A stretch of DNA of 64,000 nt. Source: an uncultured Clostridium sp. Its GTDB lineage: Bacteria; Bacillota_I; Bacilli_A; RF39; UBA660. The notes beneath the pieces are model-generated. The model was not told where the DNA came from. It saw only the letters and a program-made list of their open reading frames with translations, and searched no databases. Below are positions 36,318-46,161 of this stretch, piece by piece; the first letter of the stretch is position 1, and every line of letters begins with the position of its first letter. Where the stretch lies: positions 24,991 to 88,990 of the forward strand of contig CABUQZ010000003.1 in the NCBI GenBank assembly GCA_902493795.1. Reading direction: 5' to 3'. The position numbers and the translations under genes were made by a program.

Positions 36318-36750
36318 TTTTATTATCTTTTGGATACTTTCTTTTTAGTGTAATCATATTTTCACTAATATTTGTTTCTATCTCATCAAGGGATGCTTTA
36401 TCAATATTAGTGAATACTATTTCTTCTTTTATTGTATCAATTATTACTTTACCCCATATTAGTCCTGCTCTTATGTTTAAGTCGTTATACATGTATGGCA
36501 TTACAGAATCTAAAGCATAGCCAAATAAAACACGTTTTCTTCCAATTAATATTCTCTTATTTGTTATAGCAATTACTCCTGTTGAAAAGATATCATACCA
36601 TTTATCATTCTTTTGACCTGTAAATATGTATCTTACTTCTTCATCTTGATTAAGATGTTTTTCAATTATACTGACATTTTTTCTTAATCTCCATGCTATG
36701 GTAAGAGGATATTTTTTCTTAAATTTTTTTATTTCTTTATATAGATCCAT
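36307..36750 (-). CDS. Small protein with bacterial PH-like domain
   Basis: 147 residues from ATG 36750, which has AAAGGTGA just upstream (a GTG three codons earlier is also open). After a charged N-terminal helix, residues about 40-140 form a PH-like domain: VRYIFTGQ, then GVIAITNKRILIGRK, the strand-turn typical of bacterial PH/YokE-type domains. No membrane segment. It lies between the nuclease-like gene and holA, overlapping holA. Confidence 0.7.
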   Translation of the reverse strand: MDLYKEIKKFKKKYPLTIAWRLRKNVSIIEKHLNQDEEVRYIFTGQKNDKWYDIFSTGVIAITNKRILIGRKRVLFGYALDSVMPYMYNDLNIRAGLIWGKVIIDTIKEEIVFTNIDKASLDEIETNISENMITLKRKYPKDNKNEE

Positions 36751-36762
36751 AATACTCACCTT

Positions 36763-37398
36763 TTATAGAATATTATTAATTAAATCATCAATAAACTTTA
36801 TAATTTTATTAAAAATATCAACAATAAAATCTATTATAATTCCTATTATTCCTTTATCTTTTTCTTTTTTAGTCTCTTTTTCTTCATTATCTTTTTCATC
36901 GCTAGCTGTGTCAACTATTTCATCTTTCCAAATACCTAGCTTATTTAATTTAGCATATTCTTGTGCTTTTTTTAAATCTTCTGCATACGTATATTCATCT
37001 TTTATATACATTATTCTTGCATATCCATTTTTAACTAGGTCTTCTTGTAGTAAAACATCATCTATAACTACCCATGCTTGTATTCTTCCAAATTTATCTT
37101 CTATTTCAATATTTGGTTCATACTGTATTTCTATTTTTTTAGCACTTTTCAATGATTCACATACGTAGTTACTTACGTAACTTTCATTTATTTCGTCAGT
37201 TTCATCATCTTTTATTTTTTCATCTGATTCAATCCCAAGAAATTTAACATTTATTTCTTCTACCCCTAGCATAAAACGTGCAGAGTCACCATCTACACAA
37301 TTACTAAGTGTAACAGCATCTTTTGTTAATTCTTGAGAGTATGACTTTATAGGCAATATAATCAAAAGCAATAACGTTAGTGTAAAAAATCTCTTCAT
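36763..37398 (-). CDS. Secreted or membrane-bound thermonuclease-like protein
   Basis: 211 residues. A signal peptide (about 1-21) precedes an SNase domain with CVDGDSARF (Asp36, Asp38), KFLGIESDE (Lys52, Glu60) and FGRIQAWV (Arg105). Spacing matches staphylococcal nuclease, so Asp38 and Glu60 correspond to Asp21 and Glu43, and Arg105 to Arg87, but the usual Arg35 is Lys52. The C-terminus (about 180-211) is a hydrophobic/amphipathic helix that may hold it on the membrane. It lies 23 bases after virD4, suggesting work on DNA at the cell surface near the secretion channel. Activity with Lys at this position is uncertain. Confidence 0.8.
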   Translation of the reverse strand: MKRFFTLTLLLLIILPIKSYSQELTKDAVTLSNCVDGDSARFMLGVEEINVKFLGIESDEKIKDDETDEINESYVSNYVCESLKSAKKIEIQYEPNIEIEDKFGRIQAWVVIDDVLLQEDLVKNGYARIMYIKDEYTYAEDLKKAQEYAKLNKLGIWKDEIVDTASDEKDNEEKETKKEKDKGIIGIIIDFIVDIFNKIIKFIDDLINNIL

Positions 37399-37421
37399 TA
37401 TCTCACCTCTTTTATAAAATA

Positions 37422-39920
37422 TTAATCATCGAAGAAATTATCAAAGAATTTTTCATCGTCTGCAACTTCATCTAATTTAATCGTTGTTGTTGGTTTAAAC
37501 ATATTGTTCTTTTCTTTTTCTTCTTTATATTCGTTTACTTGTTGTTCAAGCATCTCAATCATTTTTTTGTCTTCATCATTTTCTTCATATGGTTCATATT
37601 TTATTTCTTTTGGTGTTTTTTGTTTTTCTTGATCATGCTTTATTTCTTCGTAAACTGCTTCAATTGGTTCTTTTTCTTGCTTTCTTATAGATGTTTCTTT
37701 GTTTTCTTTATAAGATGGAACAACCTTTTCTTCTTTAACTTCCTCATCTAGATAAAGATCTGATAATTTATCATTAACTTTCTTTTCAATGTCTATGTCA
37801 TCAAGTAGAAAATCATCATCATCATCTAATAGTTCTATATTTGTATTTGACTTGTTATATTCCGAAATACTCATTGGTTTCTTTTCTTTTTTTTCTGGAA
37901 TTTTTTCTTCTTCTTTTATTTCAGTTTTTTCTTTGATTTCTTTTACTACGTTTGGTTGAACTGGTTTGTTTTCTTTATTCTTCTCTTGTTTAGCCATTTT
38001 TTCCTCTTTTTCAAGTTCAGCAAGTTTTTCATCGATTTTCTTAACTATATCTGATACTGAAATATCTGGTTCTTTTGATCTTAATGGTGGGAACATTGGT
38101 CTTGCTCCACCACCTGAAGAATTATTAGATGGATCCCCCATAAATGGGAATCCCATAGGAGAACCTTGTCTTGAATCTATAGATGCCATAACTTCGTTCA
38201 TTTTTTGAGCTTTCTTTTCTTTAACAAATTCTCTTATGTCAAAAACTTGTACTTTTTGTTTTTCTCTTGTTGGATATCCAACTTTTGGAGATGTACAGTT
38301 TCCCCAATCTATTTTGAAATCTGGTACAAATGACGTTTTGAATGGATTTTTTCTTAATCTTAGTAAAATTTGATCAAACTGCTTCATTCTTTGTAAATCA
38401 CTTACTGTAGCAAGTGGAGTTGATGCTGTTTTATCATCCTTTTTAGATTTCTTTTCTCCACACAATTTACTTATCTCTTCAAGAGCTGCTAGTTCTGTTG
38501 ATATCAAATATATGATATTACCACAGTTACCTTTTATAGTTTCTGCATCATCTTTTCCGTAAACTTTGTTTAACTGTGCAAAGTTTTGGATAATTAATGT
38601 AAATCTTACTTGTCTTGAACGGGCTGCTGTTATCATTGTTGTAACGTCTTTTAATGGTGGCATATTAGCAAACTCATCTAGTAAGAAGTTTGTTCTAACA
38701 GGTAATTTTCCACCATTTTCTTGTGCAACATCGATAAGTGTTTCGTAAGCTTGTTTAATAAAAATTGTAGCTAGTGGATGGTATGTTCTTTTTTCATCCT
38801 GAATTATTATAAATACTGCAGTTGGTTGTTTTCCTATTGAATCTAGTGTAAAATCACTATGACTTAACATTTCTGATAAGTTTTCACGGGAAGCAAACAA
38901 TTTAACTTTTTGTTTAAATACTGAAATAATTCCACCTTTTGTATCACTAGGTGCCATTACTGTACCACTTGCATTTACATAAGCAGCACTTGTTGGTTCT
39001 TTATAACTAAAATATTCTTTAATATATGTAGATCCACCAAATTTATCTTCTCCTACTGTTGCTGTCATATTAATACTATTGATATTAATTTTATCTTCAG
39101 TAGTATCTTCAAACATTGCAAGAGCAATTCCAGAAAAGTAGTCTGCTGCTGTTTTTTCCCAGAATGGATCGGAATTCGCATTTGATTCGTCATACAAAAT
39201 ATTTAATGCAAGGTCATCAAGTAACTCAATTGCTTTATCTTGATTTCCATTTTTGTATAATTTATATGGTAATTCAAGTGGATTCCAAGCATTACCATTT
39301 TGTGGATTACGGAAGTTTAATAAAATGATATTATAACCATTCTTTTTTAGTAATCCACCAGTTTTTTCATAAATTTCTGCCTTTGGGTCTGTTACAATTA
39401 TTGACTCTCTTTTCTTAGCAAGTACTTTCATTGCTGGCAAAATTGTACATTGTGTTTTACCACTACCAGTAGAACCTATTACAAGTGTATGATATTCTCC
39501 ATTATCTACCCATAATTCTTTACCATTACTAATTAATGGAACTCCGGCAAACTCTGATTTATCATCAGTTGTATTAACTTTTTCGATATTTTTATCTGTT
39601 TTAATTTCTTTTACTTTAGCCCAACTACTATATCCACCACTTGATTTTCCACTAATACTTAATCCAATTCCTTCTTCAAATTCAAAGAAGTATGAATTAA
39701 CACTTAGAATTAATCCACCTAGTGAAATAAAATAAAATATTAACGTGTAATATAAATAATTACCAGTAAAAGCCTCAATTGGATTTAGTCCATAAAATCT
39801 TCCTTCTGAAGCAAGTAGAGGAATATTTAGTACTCCTAAAGCAACTACATAAAGTAAAAATAAAGCAAATATTAAAAATATTATAACATCTCTTTTTGAT
39901 GCAACAAACTTGAATTTCAT
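37422..39920 (-). CDS. virD4: Type IV secretion coupling protein, VirD4/TraG family
   Basis: 832 residues. Two N-terminal membrane helices (about 12-32, 54-76) are followed by the hexameric ATPase with Walker A GSTGSGKT (149-156), DPKAEIYE, Walker B FLLDEFANMP (about 408-417) and TLIIQNFAQL. The C-terminal 270 residues are an acidic, lysine-rich low-complexity tail. In type IV systems this protein selects and feeds substrate (DNA or protein) to the channel. The gene follows the lipoprotein gene and precedes the nuclease-like gene. There is no relaxase beside it. Confidence 0.93.
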   Translation of the reverse strand: MKFKFVASKRDVIIFLIFALFLLYVVALGVLNIPLLASEGRFYGLNPIEAFTGNYLYYTLIFYFISLGGLILSVNSYFFEFEEGIGLSISGKSSGGYSSWAKVKEIKTDKNIEKVNTTDDKSEFAGVPLISNGKELWVDNGEYHTLVIGSTGSGKTQCTILPAMKVLAKKRESIIVTDPKAEIYEKTGGLLKKNGYNIILLNFRNPQNGNAWNPLELPYKLYKNGNQDKAIELLDDLALNILYDESNANSDPFWEKTAADYFSGIALAMFEDTTEDKININSINMTATVGEDKFGGSTYIKEYFSYKEPTSAAYVNASGTVMAPSDTKGGIISVFKQKVKLFASRENLSEMLSHSDFTLDSIGKQPTAVFIIIQDEKRTYHPLATIFIKQAYETLIDVAQENGGKLPVRTNFLLDEFANMPPLKDVTTMITAARSRQVRFTLIIQNFAQLNKVYGKDDAETIKGNCGNIIYLISTELAALEEISKLCGEKKSKKDDKTASTPLATVSDLQRMKQFDQILLRLRKNPFKTSFVPDFKIDWGNCTSPKVGYPTREKQKVQVFDIREFVKEKKAQKMNEVMASIDSRQGSPMGFPFMGDPSNNSSGGGARPMFPPLRSKEPDISVSDIVKKIDEKLAELEKEEKMAKQEKNKENKPVQPNVVKEIKEKTEIKEEEKIPEKKEKKPMSISEYNKSNTNIELLDDDDDFLLDDIDIEKKVNDKLSDLYLDEEVKEEKVVPSYKENKETSIRKQEKEPIEAVYEEIKHDQEKQKTPKEIKYEPYEENDEDKKMIEMLEQQVNEYKEEKEKNNMFKPTTTIKLDEVADDEKFFDNFFDD

Positions 39921-39989
39921 AGAGAAATCACATCCTTAAACATATATTAAATAATACCATAATAGTACATTTTTTTCAATAAATATAGA

Positions 39990-40703
39990 CTATATAGAGT
40001 TTTGTTCTATTCTTTTTTTATACATTAAATAACTAATTAATCCTACAATTATAAGAATAAGAATAATAATAAAGTACCAAATACTATTATTTTTATTTGC
40101 TTCTTCTTTTAAATTTGTATCTAGTATCATATAAAGTTTATTTAGTCCATCAGTATTTCCTTTATGTACCTTCCACGTGTATTCACTGTTTTTCTTTATT
40201 CCATTACTAGATACTATTTTATTATCTGATTCGATTGTTATTTTCAATTCATCAAAATTTTTAAAATTGTTTATGAAGTTCCATGAAGAACCACCTACTA
40301 TTGTAACAATATTTTCATTAATATCTACTTGAAAACCTGGAAAATGTTCATTTGCTATTGCTGAATCATTATACTCATCAAGCTCAAATTCGTGTGTTAA
40401 TCTAAAGCCTATTTTTCCATCTTCATTTATATATTCTTTAGTGTAATAGCTACAACCATCTTCGCAAGATTTATCACTATACAAATCATAGAAACTAGTT
40501 GTTAAGTCATATGTTTTTCCATAGATTTTCGCATAATCTTCAAAGGTTCTTCCAGCTTCATCTTTTATATTTAAATTATCTTTATTTTCTTCAATGACGG
40601 TTAATGTTTCATTCACTTTTCCATCTTTTATTGTTATTTTATATTCAGCAGTACATCCAGTCATAAATATTGCAAGAAGTATTATCAAAAGTTTTTTCTT
40701 CAT
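39990..40703 (-). CDS. Lipoprotein of the secretion locus
   Basis: 237 residues. Signal peptide with lipobox MTGC (Cys17), then an outside beta-rich domain of about 170 residues with one CEDGC pair, a membrane helix (about 205-225) and a short basic tail. It is therefore held in the membrane at both ends. GGAGG precedes the ATG. It lies 12 bases after the NlpC/P60 gene and before virD4. Function unknown; the position suggests a structural part of the channel. Confidence 0.75.
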   Translation of the reverse strand: MKKKLLIILLAIFMTGCTAEYKITIKDGKVNETLTVIEENKDNLNIKDEAGRTFEDYAKIYGKTYDLTTSFYDLYSDKSCEDGCSYYTKEYINEDGKIGFRLTHEFELDEYNDSAIANEHFPGFQVDINENIVTIVGGSSWNFINNFKNFDELKITIESDNKIVSSNGIKKNSEYTWKVHKGNTDGLNKLYMILDTNLKEEANKNNSIWYFIIILILIIVGLISYLMYKKRIEQNSI

Positions 40704-40715
40704 TTTAATCCTCCA

Positions 40716-43700
40716 TTACCATGATAAAGAATTTTGATTAGATGAATTATTATAATATTCATCTAATAGCAATACTACATACGTCATTGAGTTAGATTTT
40801 AGCTCACTTTTTGGTATCTTTCTTGTTTTTCTTCCGTTTTCTGCTATTGTTATTGAACTACTATCTGTTCCTACTATTAACATTACATGATTTCCTGATC
40901 CGTTGTGATCTGAATATAAGACATCTCCTGGTTGAATCATTTCTATTACCTCATCTTTTGACGCTCCATTAACAGATCCACTTAGTACTCCAAATGAAGG
41001 GGTTAGTCTTACTCTTACTGCACCTGGAAAATAATCTTCACTTGAATTTACTCCAGCCATTCCTGTTGCGTAAGTTGATCCTCTACTACATAAATCCATT
41101 CCACCATTACACATTGACCATCTAACAAAGTTGGCGCAATTTAGTCCAAGTCGACATGGTTTTGGTCCTGAACAACCAGTTGCATAATCAGCATATTCTC
41201 CCCATTTGCTATTAACTCCTAATTTTCCTTTTATATCTGGATTATAACTACCACCAACATAACCACCTCTATGGTCATATGGATAAGTAAATCCTCCTGT
41301 CATTTTCATAGTACATTCAAGAAGACCTACTCCTGCTTCTACAACAGCGCCTCTTGTCCCCATTCCTTTTGAATTTACTCTATCTCCTATACAGTTATTT
41401 AAGTCATCAACTGTATATCCATTAGATGATAATGCTTCTGTTAGTGATGTGTTTAATGCTGTTCCACCTATTGTGTCACCATTATAATTTGCATCTGTTC
41501 CTGATTGACCAGTTCCACCTTTTTCTCCAGTATAAAAAGGTATATCTTTACATTTTCCATTTTCTAGAGAACTTGAAAGAACTCTTACTGCTGCTCCGTG
41601 GAAGAACATTCTAAGTAATGCATCTTGATCATATCCAAAAACCTCATAATATTTTAGTCCATATTGACTTGCTCCTCTTCCATGACCTCCAGTTGGTCTA
41701 TAACTCCAACCATATTCTGTTTCATTATTATCATTTTGTCTTGTAATTCCTTCATTAGTCCAGCATACATCTTTAGTTGCTTGACTAGGAGTTCCACCTG
41801 GCCATGTTGGAGGTTCAGTATTTGATGGTGTGTACCTTATACTTTTTCTATCGATAATTTCATCATGTGGCCTTGAATTATTATTTTTAAAACATGGACA
41901 ATCCAAATATTTACTATCAGATTTAATAAATTCTTTTCCAGTTATTTTTTCATAGGCTTCAGGATTAATTGGTAGCGATTTTTGTTGTTCTGGTAAATAG
42001 TAAAATCCATTTTCTAAGACATTTTTTTGTGGACAAAATGCATCATACTCAGTTTTCCAAACTTTAGGCGACTTATATTGTGATAATACTAGTCCTCTTG
42101 TAGCTTTAACTGCTTCAGCTATTTTAGGATATTTTTCTGGACTATAATTTGGATTGTAGTTTTGGTCATTTGAACTATTTTCAATTGTTCCAGATCCATC
42201 TGTTCCTACTACTGCAGCTGCTTCTGTTCTTGCAAGAATTGCGAAAGCTTTCAAAGACTCCATATCACCACTATTATACTCTGCAAGCATTACTCCACCA
42301 ATATATTGATCTTCGAATTCTACTTGTGAAGTTGTTCCTGTTTTAGGGTCATACACATTTATATTTTCTAGAGTACTTTCTATTACTTTATGCCCTTCAC
42401 AATCCTTTCTTATTGAATCATAATATAAATAAATATAATTTACTGTATCTACAATTGTACTTTTATTTGCTTCATAGTTTTTTTCGGTATCTTCTACATA
42501 TTCATCACTTAGATAGTCTTTTAAATAAGTATGAATAAATCCATTCGGATTAATTAGATTCCAGAAATATACTCCACCTGTATCTGGTTCTTTAACATAT
42601 TCAAATTCTTTATTTGCATTGTTTGTTTTATAGTATATTCCTTGTTCAGTTGAAAGTGTGAATACAGTTGGTGCTTTGTATTGTCTATAACTTGGAGCTT
42701 CTGTGCACACTGCGTTTACTTCAGCACCTGCAGCATCACGAAAGCCTTTGAACCAGTTAACAGGATTTAACCATCCCCACCATGGAAAAACATTTTGCTC
42801 TAAATCATTTTTAGCATACTGCTCCATTGTTTCTTCTTCACCACATTTTGCTTGAACATTACCAGGTGACTCTGGATTTATATATGTTAATATTTGCATT
42901 TTAGCAAGTAGTTCGGACTGATCTGCCCATGTTGATAAAAAATCTTCCCAGGTATATGATTTTCCCTGAAAATAATAACACTCTTCTGCTCCACAAGAAC
43001 CATCATTTACAGGTTTAATAAGTCCATTTTCAATTGGAGATATCAAGGTAGCAATAATTAAATACTTATCTATTTCTAATTGATATTTATCACTTACTTT
43101 ATTTACTTTTTCTACAACTTTTTCGTATAGATTTGGGTAACCTGCGAAAATATTGACATCAGGATCATCATATTTATAATCTTCAGATTCAACAGTTCCA
43201 TCATTTTCATTACTAAATATTTGACTGTCTGCATTTTTAAAAATTGAAACCACAAGTAAACATAGTATAAAAACTGGTAACAGAAAAGCAATGATTGCTA
43301 GGATTAATTGTTTTTTCCTTCTATCTTCTTTAAATAGTTTCAATACATTTTGAATACCTTTTTGTGGAGATTCAGCTTTTGCATAAGCATCTAAATATTT
43401 CTCTCCCTTTTCAGTTTTCAAAGCTTGATCTGCAACAGTTCCTGCGCCTGGAGCTACGGAATTTAATCCTGTTACAATTGCTTTTTTTGCAACTTCTTTT
43501 TTTTGTTTTTCTTTAACTCTTTCTAGTCTATCTGCTATTTGATTATCTGGTTGTATATGTTGGTTTCCAGAGTTATTTTTATTTTTAAAGCCGTTATTAT
43601 TTAATCCATTTCTATTTTTTACTTGTTCAAGATTAATATTATTAGGGTTTTCTCTAGTGGCTCTTTTAGGTACATTATTTGAATTTGTTTTATCTTTATG

Positions 43701-43721
43701 ATTATTTGCTAAATATGCCAT
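40716..43721 (-). CDS. Cell-wall protein with SpoIID-like and NlpC/P60-type domains
   Basis: 1001 residues. A basic Asn-rich cytoplasmic part (1-135) and one membrane helix (138-161) are followed by an outside region. It contains a SpoIID/LytB-like domain (about 465-715; YIGGVMLAEYNSGDMESLKA, GHGRGASQYGLKYY) and a C-terminal cysteine amidase/peptidase with LNCANFVRW (Cys862) and NHVMLIV (His945). SpoIID-type domains cut glycan strands and NlpC/P60 or CHAP domains cut peptide stems, so this takes the place of VirB1/TraG-type wall enzymes that open a path for the channel. It has its own upstream promoter after the VirB4 terminator. Confidence 0.85.
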   Translation of the reverse strand: MAYLANNHKDKTNSNNVPKRATRENPNNINLEQVKNRNGLNNNGFKNKNNSGNQHIQPDNQIADRLERVKEKQKKEVAKKAIVTGLNSVAPGAGTVADQALKTEKGEKYLDAYAKAESPQKGIQNVLKLFKEDRRKKQLILAIIAFLLPVFILCLLVVSIFKNADSQIFSNENDGTVESEDYKYDDPDVNIFAGYPNLYEKVVEKVNKVSDKYQLEIDKYLIIATLISPIENGLIKPVNDGSCGAEECYYFQGKSYTWEDFLSTWADQSELLAKMQILTYINPESPGNVQAKCGEEETMEQYAKNDLEQNVFPWWGWLNPVNWFKGFRDAAGAEVNAVCTEAPSYRQYKAPTVFTLSTEQGIYYKTNNANKEFEYVKEPDTGGVYFWNLINPNGFIHTYLKDYLSDEYVEDTEKNYEANKSTIVDTVNYIYLYYDSIRKDCEGHKVIESTLENINVYDPKTGTTSQVEFEDQYIGGVMLAEYNSGDMESLKAFAILARTEAAAVVGTDGSGTIENSSNDQNYNPNYSPEKYPKIAEAVKATRGLVLSQYKSPKVWKTEYDAFCPQKNVLENGFYYLPEQQKSLPINPEAYEKITGKEFIKSDSKYLDCPCFKNNNSRPHDEIIDRKSIRYTPSNTEPPTWPGGTPSQATKDVCWTNEGITRQNDNNETEYGWSYRPTGGHGRGASQYGLKYYEVFGYDQDALLRMFFHGAAVRVLSSSLENGKCKDIPFYTGEKGGTGQSGTDANYNGDTIGGTALNTSLTEALSSNGYTVDDLNNCIGDRVNSKGMGTRGAVVEAGVGLLECTMKMTGGFTYPYDHRGGYVGGSYNPDIKGKLGVNSKWGEYADYATGCSGPKPCRLGLNCANFVRWSMCNGGMDLCSRGSTYATGMAGVNSSEDYFPGAVRVRLTPSFGVLSGSVNGASKDEVIEMIQPGDVLYSDHNGSGNHVMLIVGTDSSSITIAENGRKTRKIPKSELKSNSMTYVVLLLDEYYNNSSNQNSLSW

Positions 43722-43758
43722 ACTACCACCGCCTTTTTTTACAATATAAGCTATTTTA

Positions 43759-43767
43759 ATTATAACA
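43759..43767 (-). promoter_or_regulatory. Extended -10 before the cell-wall enzyme gene
   Basis: TGTTATAAT on the minus strand, about 40 bases before the start codon, with no clear -35. Confidence 0.45.
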
Positions 43768-43796
43768 CTTTATTATATTTTTCCTAAATAAAATAT

Positions 43797-43824
43797 TAAA
43801 AAAAAACAGATAAATCTGTTTTTT
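43797..43824 (-). terminator. VirB4 terminator
   Basis: ACAGAT/ATCTGT hairpin flanked by T and A runs, with nine T on the minus strand, six bases after the virB4 stop. Confidence 0.8.
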
Positions 43825-43829
43825 GTATT

Positions 43830-45659
43830 CTATAGTCCTCCACCACTACCGAATGAAGATAATTCTTCTGGTGTTACGACAACATTTATTCTCATTCTTC
43901 TATTTCCACAAACGAATAATGCTTCTCCTTGATTATACTGTTTAATACTTTCTTTCTCATTGTCATTTAGGTCGATTAACAATCCTAAATCTTCTGTTGC
44001 TTGTTTCTTTAATCCCATTACGATATAGTAAGAAGCATTATCAAATATTGCTTTACCTTGCATTAATACTCCAGGAGCAGCAAAGTCACTTGGTTGTTGA
44101 GTTATAATGATTGTTCCTGTGTTATATTTTCTTGCACGACGTTGTACTTGGGCTAAGAAGTCAGCTCCCAAAGTATTATTATCTCCTAATAATACGTGAG
44201 CCTCATCAACCATAAGAATTGTATCAACTTCTTTATCCAAACAAAGTCCCCAAGCATATTTTAAAATATTAAAGAATAAGGCATTTTTAATATTTGTTTC
44301 AGCATTCATTAACTCTTTGATGTTAAATACTATAAAATCACTTTCATGTGTTATAGTTGTATGTCCATCAAAATAGTATTTTAAATCTTTAGTAAGTGGT
44401 CTAATTTTTAACTCTAGGCGTTCCATTATGTCACGTTCTTGAGTGTGATCTGTCATTGACAAAAGAATTGCTTTAATTGTTTCATAAACATCGGAAAAAG
44501 TTGGATAATCTTCTGGTTTAAAATTATAGAAATCTTTATCAAAATCAATTCCAAAACGTCTATATGTATCTTGAACAACTTCACTAAATAGTGTTAAAAC
44601 GTCTTCTTCAATTGAAGGGTCATAATACTTCATAAATGCTTTTAAGAATTGTAATGTTCTTGTTAGAATTGTATATCCAAGCCCTTGTTTGATTTCGTCT
44701 TCATCAGCATCTACAACAATCTGTAAAGGGTTAATCATTCCAAATTCTCCACCTTTACCTAAGTCAATTGTGTCTCCACCAAAGGCTTTAGTCATTTCTT
44801 CAAGTTCGTTTTCTGGGTCAATTGCTACTATTTGACAACCATTTCTTATATGGTTTCTTAAAAGTAATTTAGCAGTTGTTGATTTACCACTTCCTGATGT
44901 ACCTAACAAAATTAAATTAGCATTGTTTCTATTGTTTTCTTTCTTAATTTTATATAAGAATTGATTAAACAAAATAACTCCTCCAGAGAAATCAACTCCT
45001 AAAAGAGCACTTAATCCTGGATCTTTAACACTATCAAAGATAAATGGATACATTGCTGCAATTGTTGGTGATGGTATTGGAGTTCCTATACGTTCTTCTA
45101 TATCCTGTTTTGGAAATATTGGAATTATTGATTTAAGAGCTTTTTCTTGCTCAAATCTTAATGATACTCCACGCATTTCCATAGCTTCCAAATAACTTTT
45201 TACATTTGTTTTCTTAAGTTCAAGCTCTTCTTTTGTATCTGCAGTTATCATTACATGCATTTGAAAATCAAATATCTTAGCTTGAGATGCTGCTATCATA
45301 GTAACAAATGACTCTAAAGATTCATAGTCAATACGAATTCTTTCTTGCATTGTTCTATCTCTTTCATCCTGGTACTTTTGTTTTAAGTCTGCAATTTGTT
45401 TATTCAACATCTTAGAAACTATTGAAAAAGATACAGGAATGTGTTTTATTACTATTTTTATTCCTGGCATACTTGTTAAATTGGATAAGTATCCTGGAGA
45501 AATAAACTTAGGAAAAGATACAACTGTAATTATGGTTGCATATTTATCACTTATAAAGAAATCACTAGGATAAAATTGTAACCCTTTTGGGGCAATTTCT
45601 GATTTAAAACTACTCACCTTGAGCCACCACCGTTCTAAATTTTGTTGTTTTTCCTCCAT
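43830..45659 (-). CDS. virB4: Type IV secretion ATPase VirB4/TrsE
   Basis: Up to 609 residues. Walker A GTSGSGKS (253-260) and Walker B TILMVDEAHVLLG (about 468-480) identify the VirB4/TraE ATPase that powers the channel and pilus. The start is uncertain: ATG 45659 overlaps the TrsD-like gene by 50 bases, while GTG 45617 (residue 15) would shorten the overlap to eight bases and begin with the conserved-looking SSFKSEIAPKG. The family's usual N-terminal part is encoded as the separate upstream gene, as in staphylococcal and lactococcal TrsD/TrsE. Confidence 0.92.
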   Translation of the reverse strand: MEEKQQNLERWWLKVSSFKSEIAPKGLQFYPSDFFISDKYATIITVVSFPKFISPGYLSNLTSMPGIKIVIKHIPVSFSIVSKMLNKQIADLKQKYQDERDRTMQERIRIDYESLESFVTMIAASQAKIFDFQMHVMITADTKEELELKKTNVKSYLEAMEMRGVSLRFEQEKALKSIIPIFPKQDIEERIGTPIPSPTIAAMYPFIFDSVKDPGLSALLGVDFSGGVILFNQFLYKIKKENNRNNANLILLGTSGSGKSTTAKLLLRNHIRNGCQIVAIDPENELEEMTKAFGGDTIDLGKGGEFGMINPLQIVVDADEDEIKQGLGYTILTRTLQFLKAFMKYYDPSIEEDVLTLFSEVVQDTYRRFGIDFDKDFYNFKPEDYPTFSDVYETIKAILLSMTDHTQERDIMERLELKIRPLTKDLKYYFDGHTTITHESDFIVFNIKELMNAETNIKNALFFNILKYAWGLCLDKEVDTILMVDEAHVLLGDNNTLGADFLAQVQRRARKYNTGTIIITQQPSDFAAPGVLMQGKAIFDNASYYIVMGLKKQATEDLGLLIDLNDNEKESIKQYNQGEALFVCGNRRMRINVVVTPEELSSFGSGGGL

Positions 45660-46161
45660 TTAAGAAGTTATCAAGAATGACTCTTAAATCTTCATTTGAT
45701 GTTTGTTGAGCAGATAATCCAGCTGTTGCCAAAGAATTAATTAAAGTACGAATCTTCTTTTGAATTTTCTCTGGATCTTTTTCTTTAAATAATATGTAGT
45801 ATTCTGTATCTACAACATTATTATTTATAAATGAATTACCTTTATTAATGTCTTCTGCAATTAATTTTCTAATTGCAGGTGATTGTTCTTGATTATATCT
45901 TAATTGTAACTGAGAAAGATATATAGAAATATCTACTGGTCTATCTGCTACAATAAGCCAAAATTCAAAATCTATTTGGTTGTACATATTTCTTAAGTTA
46001 ACAAGTACTGATTGTTGTGATTCATAATCAAGAATAAAGATGTTACGTGGTGCAATTTTAACACCTGTTACTTTTTCTTGATTATTTAGTACTATTGCGC
46101 CACTTGTAATTCCCTTTACAGGAACCCAGTCTTCAGTATATTTACTTTTTATTGTCGCCAT
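45610..46161 (-). CDS. TrsD-like protein (N-terminal VirB4-type domain)
   Basis: 183 residues starting MATIKSKYTEDWVPVKGITSGAIVL, which matches the opening of TraE/TrsE-type proteins (DW-P-V/I-K-DI) and the separate TrsD of Gram-positive conjugative plasmids. There is no ATPase motif. It overlaps both neighbours, prgI by 20 bases and virB4 by up to 50, so translation is coupled and the product probably binds VirB4 at the membrane. Confidence 0.7.
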   Translation of the reverse strand: MATIKSKYTEDWVPVKGITSGAIVLNNQEKVTGVKIAPRNIFILDYESQQSVLVNLRNMYNQIDFEFWLIVADRPVDISIYLSQLQLRYNQEQSPAIRKLIAEDINKGNSFINNNVVDTEYYILFKEKDPEKIQKKIRTLINSLATAGLSAQQTSNEDLRVILDNFLNGGKTTKFRTVVAQGE

